The notes: generated from the letters alone by a model not told the origin. Numbered from the stretch's first letter, positions 24,494-33,194 are shown. The stretch: DNA of 64,000 nucleotides from CAYMEK01 sp964389305 (GCA_964389305.1 CAYMEK010000002.1:86814-150813); one strand, 5' to 3'. Numbers and translations: made by a program.

Positions 24494-25645
24494 TCAGCCC
24501 TTGGTCTTTATTTTCACCCGCAGCGTGGTTCCCACCGCATCGGTCAACTGGACCCAGTCCACGGTGTTGGAGCTCGGAGCGGTGTAGCGGGCCTGGTTAT
24601 AGGCGATCTTCTCGATCGTTCCGTACAGATCGTCTGGATCGATGCTGAAGGTGTAGGGAAGGACCCCCCCGGCGGCCGTGAAAACCAGCGTATCGCCGTA
24701 TCCCAGGTCGACGCCCACCGCGGAGGGGGTTATGGTCAGATCACCGGGAGGATCGGCGGGGTCGTACACGTAGACGGTGGCAGTAACGGAATCTATATCG
24801 TCCTCCAAGGTGACGGTTACCTCGCCCTCGAAGGGAGCCGCCGGCGCCGTATAGGTTGTGTTGTCCCCATTCGGAGGATCAAATGACCCTCCTGCCGCAG
24901 CGTCGGTATATACTCCTGTGCCCGTGACGTTGATGCCGCTGAAGTCCACGGTGCCTCCCTGCTCCACAGACACCGCGGCGGGGCTGATGGCCAGGGGTCC
25001 CAAGGGATCCAGCACCGTCACGGTGGCGACGATCACATTGCCTATGGAGTCCACCACCTCCACCAGGTAGGTGCCCGGATCCGGCCAGGTCTTGTTCCAG
25101 GTTCCGTCGGTCGAGCTATGTGCCAGAGTAGAGTCGACGTAGAATGAGTAGTCTGGCACCCCGCCGTCGGCATCGAAGTCCACTGTGCCTCCTTCTGCAA
25201 TCGTAACCGCGCCGACGTTGAGGGTGAGCGGATTGAACACAGTCAGGGTTGTCGCTGCGGTATCGCCTGTGTAATCCGTGCCCTGGATCTCAGCCTGCTC
25301 ATAGTCGCCGACTGGCACCGTGGCAGGAGTCTGGTAGACCCCCGAGCTCGAGCCTACTGATCCTACCCCGCTGCCCGTGAAGCTGTAGGGCTTGAACCCG
25401 CCGCTGCCCGTGAGGGTCAGCTTGGCGCCTACCGGTACATTCGCGCTTCCCGGGCTGACCTGAAACTCCCCCGGCTCCTCGTTCAGCAGCAGCCCGTTCA
25501 GGGACAGCCCGCCGCAGCTCGCCAGAACCAGGCTGGCGCCAAGTAGAGCAAGCACCGCCAGGCAGATCAGCGGCAACCGCCCGCTTATCGCACTATTTGC
25601 ATGGACTTTTGACAATGGTCTTCTCGATCCACTGCCTATTTTCAT
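24494..25645 (-). CDS. Lipoprotein with tandem Ig-like beta domains
   Basis: A 383-residue secreted lipoprotein. A long basic N-terminus and hydrophobic core end in the lipobox LASC with the lipidated Cys at 44. The mature part consists of about four repeats of roughly 80-90 residues, each opening with a phrase like 'L-x-[VI]-x-P-x-x-x-x-V-x-x-G' (PGSANVPVGAKLTL, GAVTIAEGGTVDFDA, PAAVSVEQGGTVDFSG, PSAVGVDLGYGDTLVFTA), typical of bacterial Ig-like or PKD-like surface proteins. Rich in Gly, Thr, Asp and Val, low in Lys. It lies 13 bases downstream of an envelope protein gene and is probably co-transcribed. Confidence 0.75.
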   Translation of the reverse strand: MKIGSGSRRPLSKVHANSAISGRLPLICLAVLALLGASLVLASCGGLSLNGLLLNEEPGEFQVSPGSANVPVGAKLTLTGSGGFKPYSFTGSGVGSVGSSSGVYQTPATVPVGDYEQAEIQGTDYTGDTAATTLTVFNPLTLNVGAVTIAEGGTVDFDADGGVPDYSFYVDSTLAHSSTDGTWNKTWPDPGTYLVEVVDSIGNVIVATVTVLDPLGPLAISPAAVSVEQGGTVDFSGINVTGTGVYTDAAAGGSFDPPNGDNTTYTAPAAPFEGEVTVTLEDDIDSVTATVYVYDPADPPGDLTITPSAVGVDLGYGDTLVFTAAGGVLPYTFSIDPDDLYGTIEKIAYNQARYTAPSSNTVDWVQLTDAVGTTLRVKIKTKG

Positions 25646-25658
25646 ATCCTTCTCCCTT

Positions 25659-26879
25659 TCACAACCGCGTGTACAGATAGATCGCGGGCATCAGACCCAT
25701 GATCCAGTCCGCGTTGGTCTTCCCCCCTTCTTCCGGCTGCCAGAAATACAGGAACGTTTCGTACATGAAGTCGATCGCCAGCCCCACGTTCGGCGAGAAG
25801 GCGATCGCGGCCCCGACTCCTACCAGGCCGTAGGCCAGGAAGCGCGACAGCTCCTCCTGGGCGGAGGGCGGAAGCGCGCTGAAATCCGAGACATTGAAGG
25901 CCGCTCCCAGGCTGGCCCGCACGATCAGTCCCAGGCGGGAGCCTACCGGCAGGCTGTAGCGGGCATCGAGGCCCACCGGAACCAGGCGGTGAAAATAGGC
26001 GGCCAGTCCCAGCTGCTCTGGCTCGAAGAGATTGAGGGCCGTGTAGATGCCAATCCCCAATACCCCCGTTGAGAGCTGGATCCGGTAGTTCCAGTAGAGA
26101 AAGGGTACGTAGCTGAGATTGAAGGCCTCCCTGGTTGCTCCGACGGGAATGTAGGGAGCGAAGCCGATGGAAAACTCGTTGGCCCGAAACCTGTCCGCGG
26201 ACGGCTGCGATGCGACAGCCGGCTCTTCCATTCCGGATCGAAGCGCTTCTTCCGGGACCGCTGCGGTCCCCCGCTCATCTACGGCTTCCATTTCCACACC
26301 TGCCTCGGCCTCCTCCGACGCCCGGCGGCCTATCGCCTCCTCTATTCTTCCCGCCGCCTGCGGGAGCATCTCCCCGATGGTTCGGATCATGGCTTCGTCC
26401 AGATCGAAATCGATCCGCGCCCTCCGCGACGCCGAAGCCAGAATCTCCTCCCCCTCGAGATCTGCGATACTGAAATCGACTTGGATTTCTTCCCCATCTT
26501 TAATATATCCCGCTACGGCCAGGAATTCATGCTCCACGGGCGAATCGAGCTCCAGCAAGGCCAAAGTAAGGGTCCGTATGTTTCTCTGCCTGTCTTCGAG
26601 CAGATCTTCGACCAGCCTCTCCTGGCCGGCCGGAGTGAAAAGACGGACCTGCAGGCCCGCTTCCTCGAGCCGAAAACGCAGGGACGAGATCAAGACCTTC
26701 CTCACCCCAGGATCACCCTGACCGGCCAGCGGCAGCACGGCGATCAAGACGGCCGGCCGGGCTGAAGAAGCAGCCTGTTGCGCCTGCGCGTGGATTCGCA
26801 GCCCCCCCGCCAGGCCTAAAATAACGCAGGCGAGGAGCGCGAGAACGTTCTTTCTTTTCCCGGATGCCTTGCTACCCAA
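25659..26879 (-). CDS. Exported envelope protein with LpoB/TolB-like N-domain and barrel-like C-domain
   Basis: A 406-residue exported protein. The signal peptide spans about residues 12-31 (VLALLACVILGLAGGLRIHA). Residues 40-190 look like a TolB-N/LpoB-type alpha/beta domain (AVLIAVLPLAGQGDPGVRKVLISSLRFRLEEAGLQVRLF). A low-complexity Glu-rich linker of about 60 residues follows. The C-terminal ~170 residues show amphipathic strands (FSIGFAPYIPVG, LSYVPFLYWNYRIQLSTGVLGIGIY, VGLAIDFMYETFLYF), suggesting a small outer-membrane barrel. Function unknown. A minus-strand TATACT box (26993-26988) is about 110 bases upstream. Confidence 0.6.
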   Translation of the reverse strand: MGSKASGKRKNVLALLACVILGLAGGLRIHAQAQQAASSARPAVLIAVLPLAGQGDPGVRKVLISSLRFRLEEAGLQVRLFTPAGQERLVEDLLEDRQRNIRTLTLALLELDSPVEHEFLAVAGYIKDGEEIQVDFSIADLEGEEILASASRRARIDFDLDEAMIRTIGEMLPQAAGRIEEAIGRRASEEAEAGVEMEAVDERGTAAVPEEALRSGMEEPAVASQPSADRFRANEFSIGFAPYIPVGATREAFNLSYVPFLYWNYRIQLSTGVLGIGIYTALNLFEPEQLGLAAYFHRLVPVGLDARYSLPVGSRLGLIVRASLGAAFNVSDFSALPPSAQEELSRFLAYGLVGVGAAIAFSPNVGLAIDFMYETFLYFWQPEEGGKTNADWIMGLMPAIYLYTRL

Positions 26880-27001
26880 TCCTTCTCCCAGGCCGGCTCT
26901 TCTCCTCAGCCGTCGTCAACCGGGCAGAGCGGGCCTAAATCCGCCTGCCCGGGGTTGCCGCCCGGCGTACTGCCTGCCCTACTTCATAGTATAGCCTCGT
27001 T

Positions 27002-27030
27002 TTGACAGCAATTCACTGGCTCTATATTTT
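27002..27030 (+). promoter_or_regulatory. Sigma70 promoter of MetH-activation-like operon
   Basis: A perfect TTGACA (27002-27007) and TATTTT (27025-27030) are 17 bases apart. The start codon is 182 bases further, implying a long untranslated leader. Confidence 0.5.
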
Positions 27031-27039
27031 TTCCTTCAC

Positions 27040-27056
27040 AGTCCGGATACCTCGCC
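27040..27056 (+). promoter_or_regulatory. B12-box-like motif in the leader
   Basis: AGTCCGGATACC followed by TCGCC matches the conserved 3' B12 box of cobalamin riboswitches (AGYCMGGAxACC-kGCC), with one extra base before GCC. The rest of a cobalamin riboswitch, such as GCCACTG 40-60 bases upstream, is not visible, and the promoter lies where the core should be. It may be a coincidence, although the downstream gene belongs to a cobalamin-related family. Confidence 0.2.
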
Positions 27057-27160
27057 CGGCCACCGGCTTTCAGCCGCAGCAACGGTGGAGAGGCCCGGGT
27101 AGTCGGCAACGGGGGTCGAACCAGTGATCGGATCGCCGGGCACAAACCGCAAATCATAAA

Positions 27161-27184
27161 CAGCCGGTTGTTGACGGCCGGCTG
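27161..27184. repeat. Inverted repeat in leader
   Basis: CAGCCGG (27161-27167) and CCGGCTG (27178-27184) form a 7-bp stem with a 10-base loop, 27 bases before the start codon. ACCGCA (27146) and TGCGGT (27183) could extend it with a bulge. No T-run follows, so it could mask translation rather than terminate transcription. Confidence 0.45.
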
Positions 27185-27211
27185 CGGTTTCAATAGTATG
27201 AGGCCCAGGCC

Positions 27212-27943
27212 ATGATAGTACTCGATGACATCCCTTTCACCTGGGACGAGGAAAGATTCCTGGCCCTGAATAGGATGCCGGCCTCATCCCCGCTTGCCGC
27301 GAAGGCCCGCGAGCTCGGGCGCCGTGCTTTTTCCCTGGCCAGGCCCAAGGCCGTGTACAAGGTCTGCTACGTCGAAGAGCGGACAGAGGAAACGGTGGTC
27401 CTGGAGGGCATTCGCTTCAGCAGCCGGGTCTTGAGCAGCAACCTGAGCCAGGTCGAGCGAGTGTTTCCCTATGTGGCCACCTGCGGGAGGGAGCTGGACG
27501 AGGCGGGAAGCAGCGAGGAAGCTGGGAGCTCCGGCGAGGCGGAAAGCCGTGGCAACGATCTGCTGGTCCGGTTCTGGCTGGAGGCGATCAAGGATATGGC
27601 CCTCGGCTGCGCGCTGGAATACCTCGGCAATCATCTCGTCCAGACCTACGGCCTCAAGTCCGACGGCCTTTCGGCGATGAATCCCGGCGCGGGCGATCGC
27701 ACGGTATGGCCGATTGCTCAGCAGAAGCAGCTTTTCCGGCTGTTCGGCGACCTGGAAGCTCTGGCCGGAGTGAAGCTTACCGCCAGTCTGGTGATGATAC
27801 CCGCCAAGACGGTATCGGGCATCTTTTTTCCCACCGAGGTGCGGTTCGAGAGCTGTCAGCTTTGCAGCCGGGAAAACTGCCCCCTCCGCCGGGCGCCCCG
27901 CCGGAAGATCCACACCGACGAGACGAGTACGGCGGATCACTAG
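27212..27943 (+). CDS. Stand-alone B12-dependent methionine synthase activation-domain-like protein
   Basis: A 243-residue protein resembling the C-terminal reactivation domain of cobalamin-dependent methionine synthase, as a free-standing form. Diagnostic stretches are the central LSAMNPGAGDRTVWPIAQQKQLFRLF and LTASLVMIPAKTVSGIFFPTEVRFESC. A C-terminal Cys cluster (CQLCSRENCPLRR), absent from the MetH domain itself, is typical of the stand-alone group. In MetH this domain binds S-adenosylmethionine for reductive remethylation of cob(II)alamin; free forms may serve other corrinoid proteins. A repeat-rich insert (GSSEEAGSSGEAES) sits near residue 107. First gene of a three-gene unit. Confidence 0.8.
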   Translation: MIVLDDIPFTWDEERFLALNRMPASSPLAAKARELGRRAFSLARPKAVYKVCYVEERTEETVVLEGIRFSSRVLSSNLSQVERVFPYVATCGRELDEAGSSEEAGSSGEAESRGNDLLVRFWLEAIKDMALGCALEYLGNHLVQTYGLKSDGLSAMNPGAGDRTVWPIAQQKQLFRLFGDLEALAGVKLTASLVMIPAKTVSGIFFPTEVRFESCQLCSRENCPLRRAPRRKIHTDETSTADH

Positions 27944-27968
27944 AGGAAAGGACAGGGAGGAAGCTGTC

Positions 27969-28703
27969 ATGGCGGGAATCGGTGCGGAGTTCATAACCAG
28001 AACGAAATACGAGTTCCTCCAGCCGTCGCAGCAGAGCAGGGGCCTGCCTCAGCCGCCTCTGGAGCTGGAAACATACCGCGACCGCGAGCTCATCGAGCTG
28101 CCCCGGCCGGCGGCCTGCAAGGTGCCGGGCATCGATCTGCGACAGGCCATAGAGAGGCGCAGCAGCGCACGCCGCTACTCGCGGACGCCGCTCGCCCGGG
28201 AGGAGCTTTCCTTTCTGCTGTGGTGCACCCAGGGCGTGAAGGAGGTGCTGCCCGGATCGGCCACCCTGAGGACCGTACCTTCGGCCGGGGCGCGCCATGC
28301 ACTGGAAACGTACCTCCTGATCAACTCCGTGCAGGAACTCGAGACGGGGCTGTATTGGTACAGCGCCCTGCGTCACGGTCTCGTCCTTCTGGACGCCTCT
28401 CCCACGCTCGGGGATCAGCTGGTCGCCGCCTGCCTCGGCCAGCGCTTCGTGGCTGAAAGCGCCGTCACCTTCATCTGGAGCGCCCTGACTACCCGGATGC
28501 TATGGCGCTACGGCGAGCGGGGTTACCGCTACCTGTTCCTCGACGCCGGTCACGTGTGTCAGAACCTCTACCTGGCCGCCGAGGCGGTCGGCAGCGGTGC
28601 CTGCGGTGTTGCGGCGTTCTCCGATGACGGAGTGAACGGGCTGCTCGGCATCGACGGCGAACAACAGTTCGCCCTGTATCTGGCCGCAGTGGGAAAACGA
28701 TGA
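27969..28703 (+). CDS. SagB-type nitroreductase-family dehydrogenase
   Basis: A 244-residue flavoprotein of the SagB/ThcOx subgroup of nitroreductases. FMN-binding features are IDLRQAIERRSSARRYSRTPLAREELSFLLWCTQG near residue 55 and VPSAGARHALETYLLIN, with the conserved C-terminal LFLDAGHVCQNLYLAAEAVGSGACGVAAF. In azole-modified peptide clusters SagB oxidises azolines, but isolated homologues are common and their substrates unknown. No cyclodehydratase or precursor peptide is seen nearby. ATG start 25 bases after the previous stop, with GGACAGGGAGG upstream. The 3' end overlaps the thioesterase by 4 bases. Confidence 0.88.
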   Translation: MAGIGAEFITRTKYEFLQPSQQSRGLPQPPLELETYRDRELIELPRPAACKVPGIDLRQAIERRSSARRYSRTPLAREELSFLLWCTQGVKEVLPGSATLRTVPSAGARHALETYLLINSVQELETGLYWYSALRHGLVLLDASPTLGDQLVAACLGQRFVAESAVTFIWSALTTRMLWRYGERGYRYLFLDAGHVCQNLYLAAEAVGSGACGVAAFSDDGVNGLLGIDGEQQFALYLAAVGKR

Positions 28704-29509
28704 ACGGGATCTGCAGCGTAACCTACGACGTCCATACCTACGAGCTGGATCCCCAGCAGCAGCTGTCGATCAAGGGGGTCTGCGGCTTCATAATCGATGC
28801 AGCCGGTCACAATGCCCACGAGCTAGGTCTCTCCATTACCCAGCTTCTCGAGCACAACAGGACCTGGTTCCTCAATCGCTTTCTGTTACGCATCCAGGAG
28901 TATCCCGGCTGGAGGCAGAAGATCACGGTCCAGACCTGGCCTTCAGGGACCCAGAGGCTCCTGGCCCTGCGGGACTGGCACCTGTTCTGCGGCCAGCGGT
29001 TGATCGGGGCCGCCACCAGCGGCTGGCTCATGATCGACAACCGCAGCCGCCGCCCCTTGCGCTCCGAATCGTACGCCGACTGGCGCAGCCTGGTCCACCC
29101 GCAGAGGGCCATTGCGCACTCCTTCGTGAAGCTTCCCCCCCTGCAGGAAGGGCGAGAACCTTCTGCCGAGCCGGAGTTTGTCGTCCGCTACGGGGACGTG
29201 GACATCAACAACCATGCCAACTACTTGAGCTACATCGACTGGATCCTGGAGAGCATCCCCCCCGAGGTGCGCTCCGGCGGCGACCTGGCCGAAATGGAGA
29301 TTCATTTCCTGCTGGAAGCCAACTTCGCCGATGCCGTGGTCTCCCGCTCCCAAGAGCTGGGTCCGACCGACATAGCGCCACTGGCCGGAATGCAGGCCGC
29401 AGCACAGAGCGGAACCGGCTTCCTGCACAGCCTGACACGCACACGCGACTCCGCCGAGCTGGCCAGGGCCCGTACCTTGTGGAGGCCTGCGGTGCGGCCG
29501 GGCGGCTGA
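28700..29509 (+). CDS. Acyl-ACP thioesterase (FatA/FatB-like)
   Basis: A 269-residue double-hotdog thioesterase that would release fatty acids from acyl carrier protein. The first hotdog has DAAGHNAHELGLSITQLLEHNRTWFLNRFLLRI and ITVQTWPSGTQRLLALRDWHLF. The second has the signature VRYGDVDINNHANYLSYIDWILESIP, with the catalytic Asn-His of the plant enzymes. A C-terminal element (EMEIHFLLEANFADAVVSRSQ) completes the fold. Translationally coupled to the SagB-type gene. Free-standing bacterial members are often annotated this way from sequence; chain-length preference cannot be read. Confidence 0.9.
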   Translation: MNGICSVTYDVHTYELDPQQQLSIKGVCGFIIDAAGHNAHELGLSITQLLEHNRTWFLNRFLLRIQEYPGWRQKITVQTWPSGTQRLLALRDWHLFCGQRLIGAATSGWLMIDNRSRRPLRSESYADWRSLVHPQRAIAHSFVKLPPLQEGREPSAEPEFVVRYGDVDINNHANYLSYIDWILESIPPEVRSGGDLAEMEIHFLLEANFADAVVSRSQELGPTDIAPLAGMQAAAQSGTGFLHSLTRTRDSAELARARTLWRPAVRPGG

Positions 29510-29525
29510 CCTAAGGGTTTTCGCG

Positions 29526-29553
29526 TTGACTTCTCCACCGGTGGTGATATACT
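29526..29553 (+). promoter_or_regulatory. Promoter with palindromic spacer upstream of sodium symporter
   Basis: TTGACT (29526-29531) and TATACT (29548-29553) are 16 bases apart. The spacer holds the perfect 10-base palindrome CCACCGGTGG (29536-29545), well placed to be an operator. A clear AGGAGG (29576-29581) precedes ATG 29588. Confidence 0.6.
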
Positions 29554-29587
29554 GCGTGCCTGATATACGCCGAACAGGAGGAATGAA

Positions 29588-30925
29588 ATGGTAGATTTCA
29601 CAATCTTGTTGGGTCTCTACCTGGTGATCGGAACGGTCATCGTCATTGTAGTGCATCGGGCCAGGCAGTCGCAGGAAGAGTATTTTGTCGGCGGGCGGGC
29701 GATCGGCGGAGCCGTGTCCGCTCTCACCTATGCCGCGACTACCTATTCCGCTTTCATGATGGTCGGCCTGGTAGGCCTGGCCTTTTCGACCGGCGTAGGT
29801 GCGCTGATCTTTGAATTGTGTTACCTGGCCGCCACCATCTTGCTGCTAGCCATCTACGGCAGTAAAATCTGGCAGCTCGCGCGCAGCCAGGGGCTGATCT
29901 CTCCGATGGAGCTGTTTTCCAGCCGTTTCGGACGCCTTACCAGTACGATCGGGACCCTGGTGGCCATAATCGCCCTGATCCCTTACACCTCGACGCAGAT
30001 CATCGGCCTGGCGCTGATCTTCGAAAGCGCCGGAGAATTCAGCTTCGCAGTCGGCGCGGCTTTCGCCGCCGCGATCATCGCCCTCTGGGCGATGTTGGGC
30101 GGGCTGCGGGGAGTCGCGTTGACCGACGCGCTGCAGGGGGTTTTTATGCTGGTCGTGGCCGTGATAGCGGTGATCTGGGCGGGAAACCGCTTCAAGGGCT
30201 TCGACCTGTCCTCCTTCCCCAACGCCTTCTGGACTCCCGCACGCTTTGTCAACCTGACCCTGCCCTGGATATTCTTTGCGGTCACCAATCCACAGGTCGT
30301 GCAGCGGCTGTTCATTCCTCGAGACCGCCAGGCCTTCCGCCGCATGATCGTCTATTTCGGGATTTTCGGCCTCCTCTATACGCTGATCGTCACCCTGGTC
30401 GGGTTTTCCGCCCGCTTCGGCATGATCCAGGGTTTGTTTCCCGAGGTGGCCGATCGGGACACCGTCATCATAGAAGTTATGCGCCTGATGGGCCGCTGGC
30501 TGGCCGTACCGCTGGCGCTGAGCATAATATTCGCGGCGGTGTCGACGGCCAACTCCATCGTGCTGACCCTTTCTTCCATGATCGTACGAGACCTCTTTCG
30601 TCAAAAAACCAGGGTGTGGTTGGGCAGAGGAATGATACTGGCCCTGACGGTGTTGGTCTTCCTGTTCTCCCTCAGCCGTCCGAGCTACATCGTGGAGCTG
30701 GCCGTGACCTCATCCTCGATCCTGCTGTGCTTCCTTCCCCTCATATTCGGCATCTTCCACTGGAAGCGCGGCGCACGGGCGACGGGCGCGGTCACGATCG
30801 TGGGAGGCGCAGCCTGCGCCATTGTTCTCGGTGCTCTACGGGTGCCACTGAGCTCCCTGTACACCTTAGTTGTTTCTTTCGGCTTGTTCTTTCTAGGCGG
30901 GCTGTTCGAGGGACGCCGGGCGTAG
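29588..30925 (+). CDS. Sodium:solute symporter family transporter
   Basis: A 445-residue inner-membrane protein with about 12-13 hydrophobic helices. The N-terminus has the SSF family pattern YFVGGRAIGGAVSALTYAATTYSAFMMVGLVG, which includes the sodium- and substrate-binding first helices. The core has FAAAIIALWAMLGGLRGVALTDALQGVFMLVVA and ITNPQ-like VTNPQVVQRLFIPRD. It resembles the pantothenate/proline branch, but the substrate cannot be assigned. It has its own promoter and is convergent with the three-GAF sensor kinase, whose stop is only one base away, leaving no room for a conventional terminator. Confidence 0.9.
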   Translation: MVDFTILLGLYLVIGTVIVIVVHRARQSQEEYFVGGRAIGGAVSALTYAATTYSAFMMVGLVGLAFSTGVGALIFELCYLAATILLLAIYGSKIWQLARSQGLISPMELFSSRFGRLTSTIGTLVAIIALIPYTSTQIIGLALIFESAGEFSFAVGAAFAAAIIALWAMLGGLRGVALTDALQGVFMLVVAVIAVIWAGNRFKGFDLSSFPNAFWTPARFVNLTLPWIFFAVTNPQVVQRLFIPRDRQAFRRMIVYFGIFGLLYTLIVTLVGFSARFGMIQGLFPEVADRDTVIIEVMRLMGRWLAVPLALSIIFAAVSTANSIVLTLSSMIVRDLFRQKTRVWLGRGMILALTVLVFLFSLSRPSYIVELAVTSSSILLCFLPLIFGIFHWKRGARATGAVTIVGGAACAIVLGALRVPLSSLYTLVVSFGLFFLGGLFEGRRA

Positions 30926-30926
30926 A

Positions 30927-33194
30927 TCATCCCCCCTCGAGCACCTGCTGCTCGACCGGCCCTCCGGCGGGCGGCAGGGGGATCTGGAGATAGAAGCGCG
31001 CTCCCGCTCCGGACTTGCTGTCCGCCCAGATCTGTCCTTCATGCTCGCTGACGATTCCATGGCAGACCGACAGCCCCAGCCCGGTGCCTCTGCCCGGAGA
31101 CTTGGTGGTGAAAAAGGGATCGAATATCCGGGGCAGAACTTCGGCAGGAATGCCGGGTCCGTCATCCTCGACGGCGACTCGCAAGAACTGCTGATGGGAA
31201 TGGCCGCCGTCCTCGGCCGACACGACCAGCTCCGATGATATGAAAAGGGTCCCGCCTCCGTTCGCCTCGACCATTGCCTCGCTGGCGTTGGTGATCAGGT
31301 TGACGAATACCTGCTGGAGCTGGTCGGCGTCGGCCCAGACGGGAGGCAGCTGCCCGGCCAGCTCCGTACGGCAGTTGATGTTGTTGGCTTTCAGCTCATA
31401 GGATAGGATGTTCAAGGTACTGCGTATCACATCATTTATCAGCACGGGCTTGCGTTCGGGACGTTGTTGACGGGAAAAATCCAGGAGGCTGCGCACGATC
31501 TTACCGGCTCGATGTGCCTCGCCCACCAGCCGCTCCAGAGCCTGCCTTACCGCCTCGCCGGCTTCCCCGCTCTGAAGAAGCTGGGCGATGCCGATGATCG
31601 CGGTCAACGGATTGTTCAACTCGTGCGCCACTCCGGCCACCAGCTTGCCGATGGCGGCCAGTTTTTCACTCTGGACCAGCTTGGAGTGGGAAGCCTGCAG
31701 CGCCTCGAGCTGGTCCTTTACGCTTTGGTGAAGCTGGGCGTTTTCCACGGCGATAGCGGCTTGATGGGCGAAGCTCATGGCCAGTTCTGCCTGTTCCTGG
31801 GAGTAGGCACCGAGCTGGCGGCTGTCGATCGCCAGGCAGCCGATCATCCCCTTGGCCCCCAGCAGGGGTACGCTCATCCAGCCTCGCACATAATGGCTGT
31901 CCCCCCAACCTTTGAAGCGATCGTCCCTCGAAGCGTCTACCAGCAGGAAAGGTCGTCCCGTCTTCTCGATCTCCCGCTCGATCTCGGTGATCGGGTAACG
32001 GTCGCCGATCGCCCCGCCGCCCGGCAGATCCCTCCCCGCCACAACCCGCAGGTTTTCTCCCTCCATGAGCATCACGGAAGCGCTGTCGTAGGGTATGACC
32101 TTACGCAGCTCGGTGAGGATGCGGTCAAGCACCTCGCTCAGCTCCAGACTCTGGCTCAGGGTTGCAACGGCCGAGCGCAGGGCTTCGAGACGCTGGCGCT
32201 GGGTACGCTCGATCTGATACAGACGGGCGTTTTCCACGGCGATGGCGGCCTGGTCGGCCAGCATCTCCAGAATCCGAAGGTGCTCTTCGTTAAACGGCCG
32301 CCGCTCCAAACTGGAGATGTTCATCACTCCCACAACCCGCTGCTTGATCTTCAGAGGCAGGCTCACCAGGCTGCCTTGCCAGTGCTTGGGTGCCTCCCGG
32401 TAAAGGGGATGGGTGCGAATGTCCTCCACCACGATCGGTTCTCCCGTCCTGGCAACCCTGTAAGTGACTCCCTCGGGACGGGGCTCCGCATACGGCATTT
32501 CCCAGCGTCCGTCCGCCCCCGAAGCGGCCCCGAATACCAGCTTCTGGTCGGCGTATAGAAAGATGTGAGCCAGATCGGCCGGCACCAGCTCATGGGCCGT
32601 GACCAGAATGGAATCCAAGACTTTGGGCAGCTCCAGGGAAGCGCTCAGCGCCGAGCTGGCTCGCTGCACGGTCTGCATCTCGTCCTTGAACATCCGGCCG
32701 AGGCGTGTAAGCCGTAGGTTCTCCAGGCGTAGAGAGACGACCGCCGCTATAGCCCGAACCAGCTCCGCGTCCCGCTTGGTGAACAGCTTCCCGGAGCCGA
32801 GAGCGAAAAGGATGAGCAGGCCGCAGATGCCTCCTTCCCCGGACAAAATGGCGGAGGCGACCAGGGATTTCACCCCGAGCTCTACCAGAGAGGAATGGAC
32901 GAACACATAGTGATCGTAGTCGTTGATGACCACCGGTGTGCTGTCCTGCAGACCCAGGCTGACCAGAAGCTCTGTGACCAGAGACCTGTTGCGAAGCGCC
33001 TGTTCCGGAAGGTTCCAGGCAACGACTTCGGCCGGAGACCCCGATGCGGGCTGCCGCTGGACCAGCGCCCCGGCCTGGGCGCCGAGCGCTTCGGCCGCCG
33101 TGGCCACGACCTCGATCAACGCCTCGCTGACGTTCTGCCGCTGGAAAAGTAACGATGATATCTCGTAAAGCGTCTTGACTTTGTCTCGAGCCAA
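30927..33194 (-). CDS. Soluble sensor histidine kinase with three GAF domains
   Basis: A 755-residue cytoplasmic kinase with three successive GAF domains (about residues 10-160, 170-325 and 335-490). Each begins with a helix like EVLDRILTELRKVIPYDSASVMLMEG, and pairs end in FAHQAAIAVENAQLH-type motifs. HisKA follows with phospho-acceptor His524 in AGVAHELNNPLTAIIGIAQLL. The ATPase domain has VNLITNASEAMVEA, EDDGPGIPAEVLPRIFDPFFTTK and GRGTGLGLSVCHGI. No receiver domain or membrane helix is present, and no response regulator is adjacent. The start is taken as TTG 33194. Confidence 0.9.
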   Translation of the reverse strand: MARDKVKTLYEISSLLFQRQNVSEALIEVVATAAEALGAQAGALVQRQPASGSPAEVVAWNLPEQALRNRSLVTELLVSLGLQDSTPVVINDYDHYVFVHSSLVELGVKSLVASAILSGEGGICGLLILFALGSGKLFTKRDAELVRAIAAVVSLRLENLRLTRLGRMFKDEMQTVQRASSALSASLELPKVLDSILVTAHELVPADLAHIFLYADQKLVFGAASGADGRWEMPYAEPRPEGVTYRVARTGEPIVVEDIRTHPLYREAPKHWQGSLVSLPLKIKQRVVGVMNISSLERRPFNEEHLRILEMLADQAAIAVENARLYQIERTQRQRLEALRSAVATLSQSLELSEVLDRILTELRKVIPYDSASVMLMEGENLRVVAGRDLPGGGAIGDRYPITEIEREIEKTGRPFLLVDASRDDRFKGWGDSHYVRGWMSVPLLGAKGMIGCLAIDSRQLGAYSQEQAELAMSFAHQAAIAVENAQLHQSVKDQLEALQASHSKLVQSEKLAAIGKLVAGVAHELNNPLTAIIGIAQLLQSGEAGEAVRQALERLVGEAHRAGKIVRSLLDFSRQQRPERKPVLINDVIRSTLNILSYELKANNINCRTELAGQLPPVWADADQLQQVFVNLITNASEAMVEANGGGTLFISSELVVSAEDGGHSHQQFLRVAVEDDGPGIPAEVLPRIFDPFFTTKSPGRGTGLGLSVCHGIVSEHEGQIWADSKSGAGARFYLQIPLPPAGGPVEQQVLEGG

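Larger units (their letters stand above)
26880..27211. other. 332-base divergent intergenic region with candidate regulatory elements
   Basis: No convincing gene. It contains a leftward -10-like TATACT (26993-26988), a rightward TTGACA/TATTTT promoter, a B12-box-like motif and a GC-rich inverted repeat. The leader of the rightward operon would be about 175 bases and can fold: GCCCGG (27054) pairs with CCGGGC (27136), and CCACCG (27060) with CGGTGG (27083). Confidence 0.6.

Noticed and set aside
27098..27130. Minus-strand GGTTCGACCCC, which looks like a tRNA T-arm
   Set aside because: The T-stem has a mismatch, the acceptor strand expected upstream (GTCGGCA-like) is absent and no anticodon arm can be folded at the right distance.
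26984..27193. 69-codon minus-strand open frame
   Set aside because: No ribosome site, basic and Pro-rich composition like an antisense frame of GC-rich DNA, and it overlaps the promoter and leader elements of the rightward operon.
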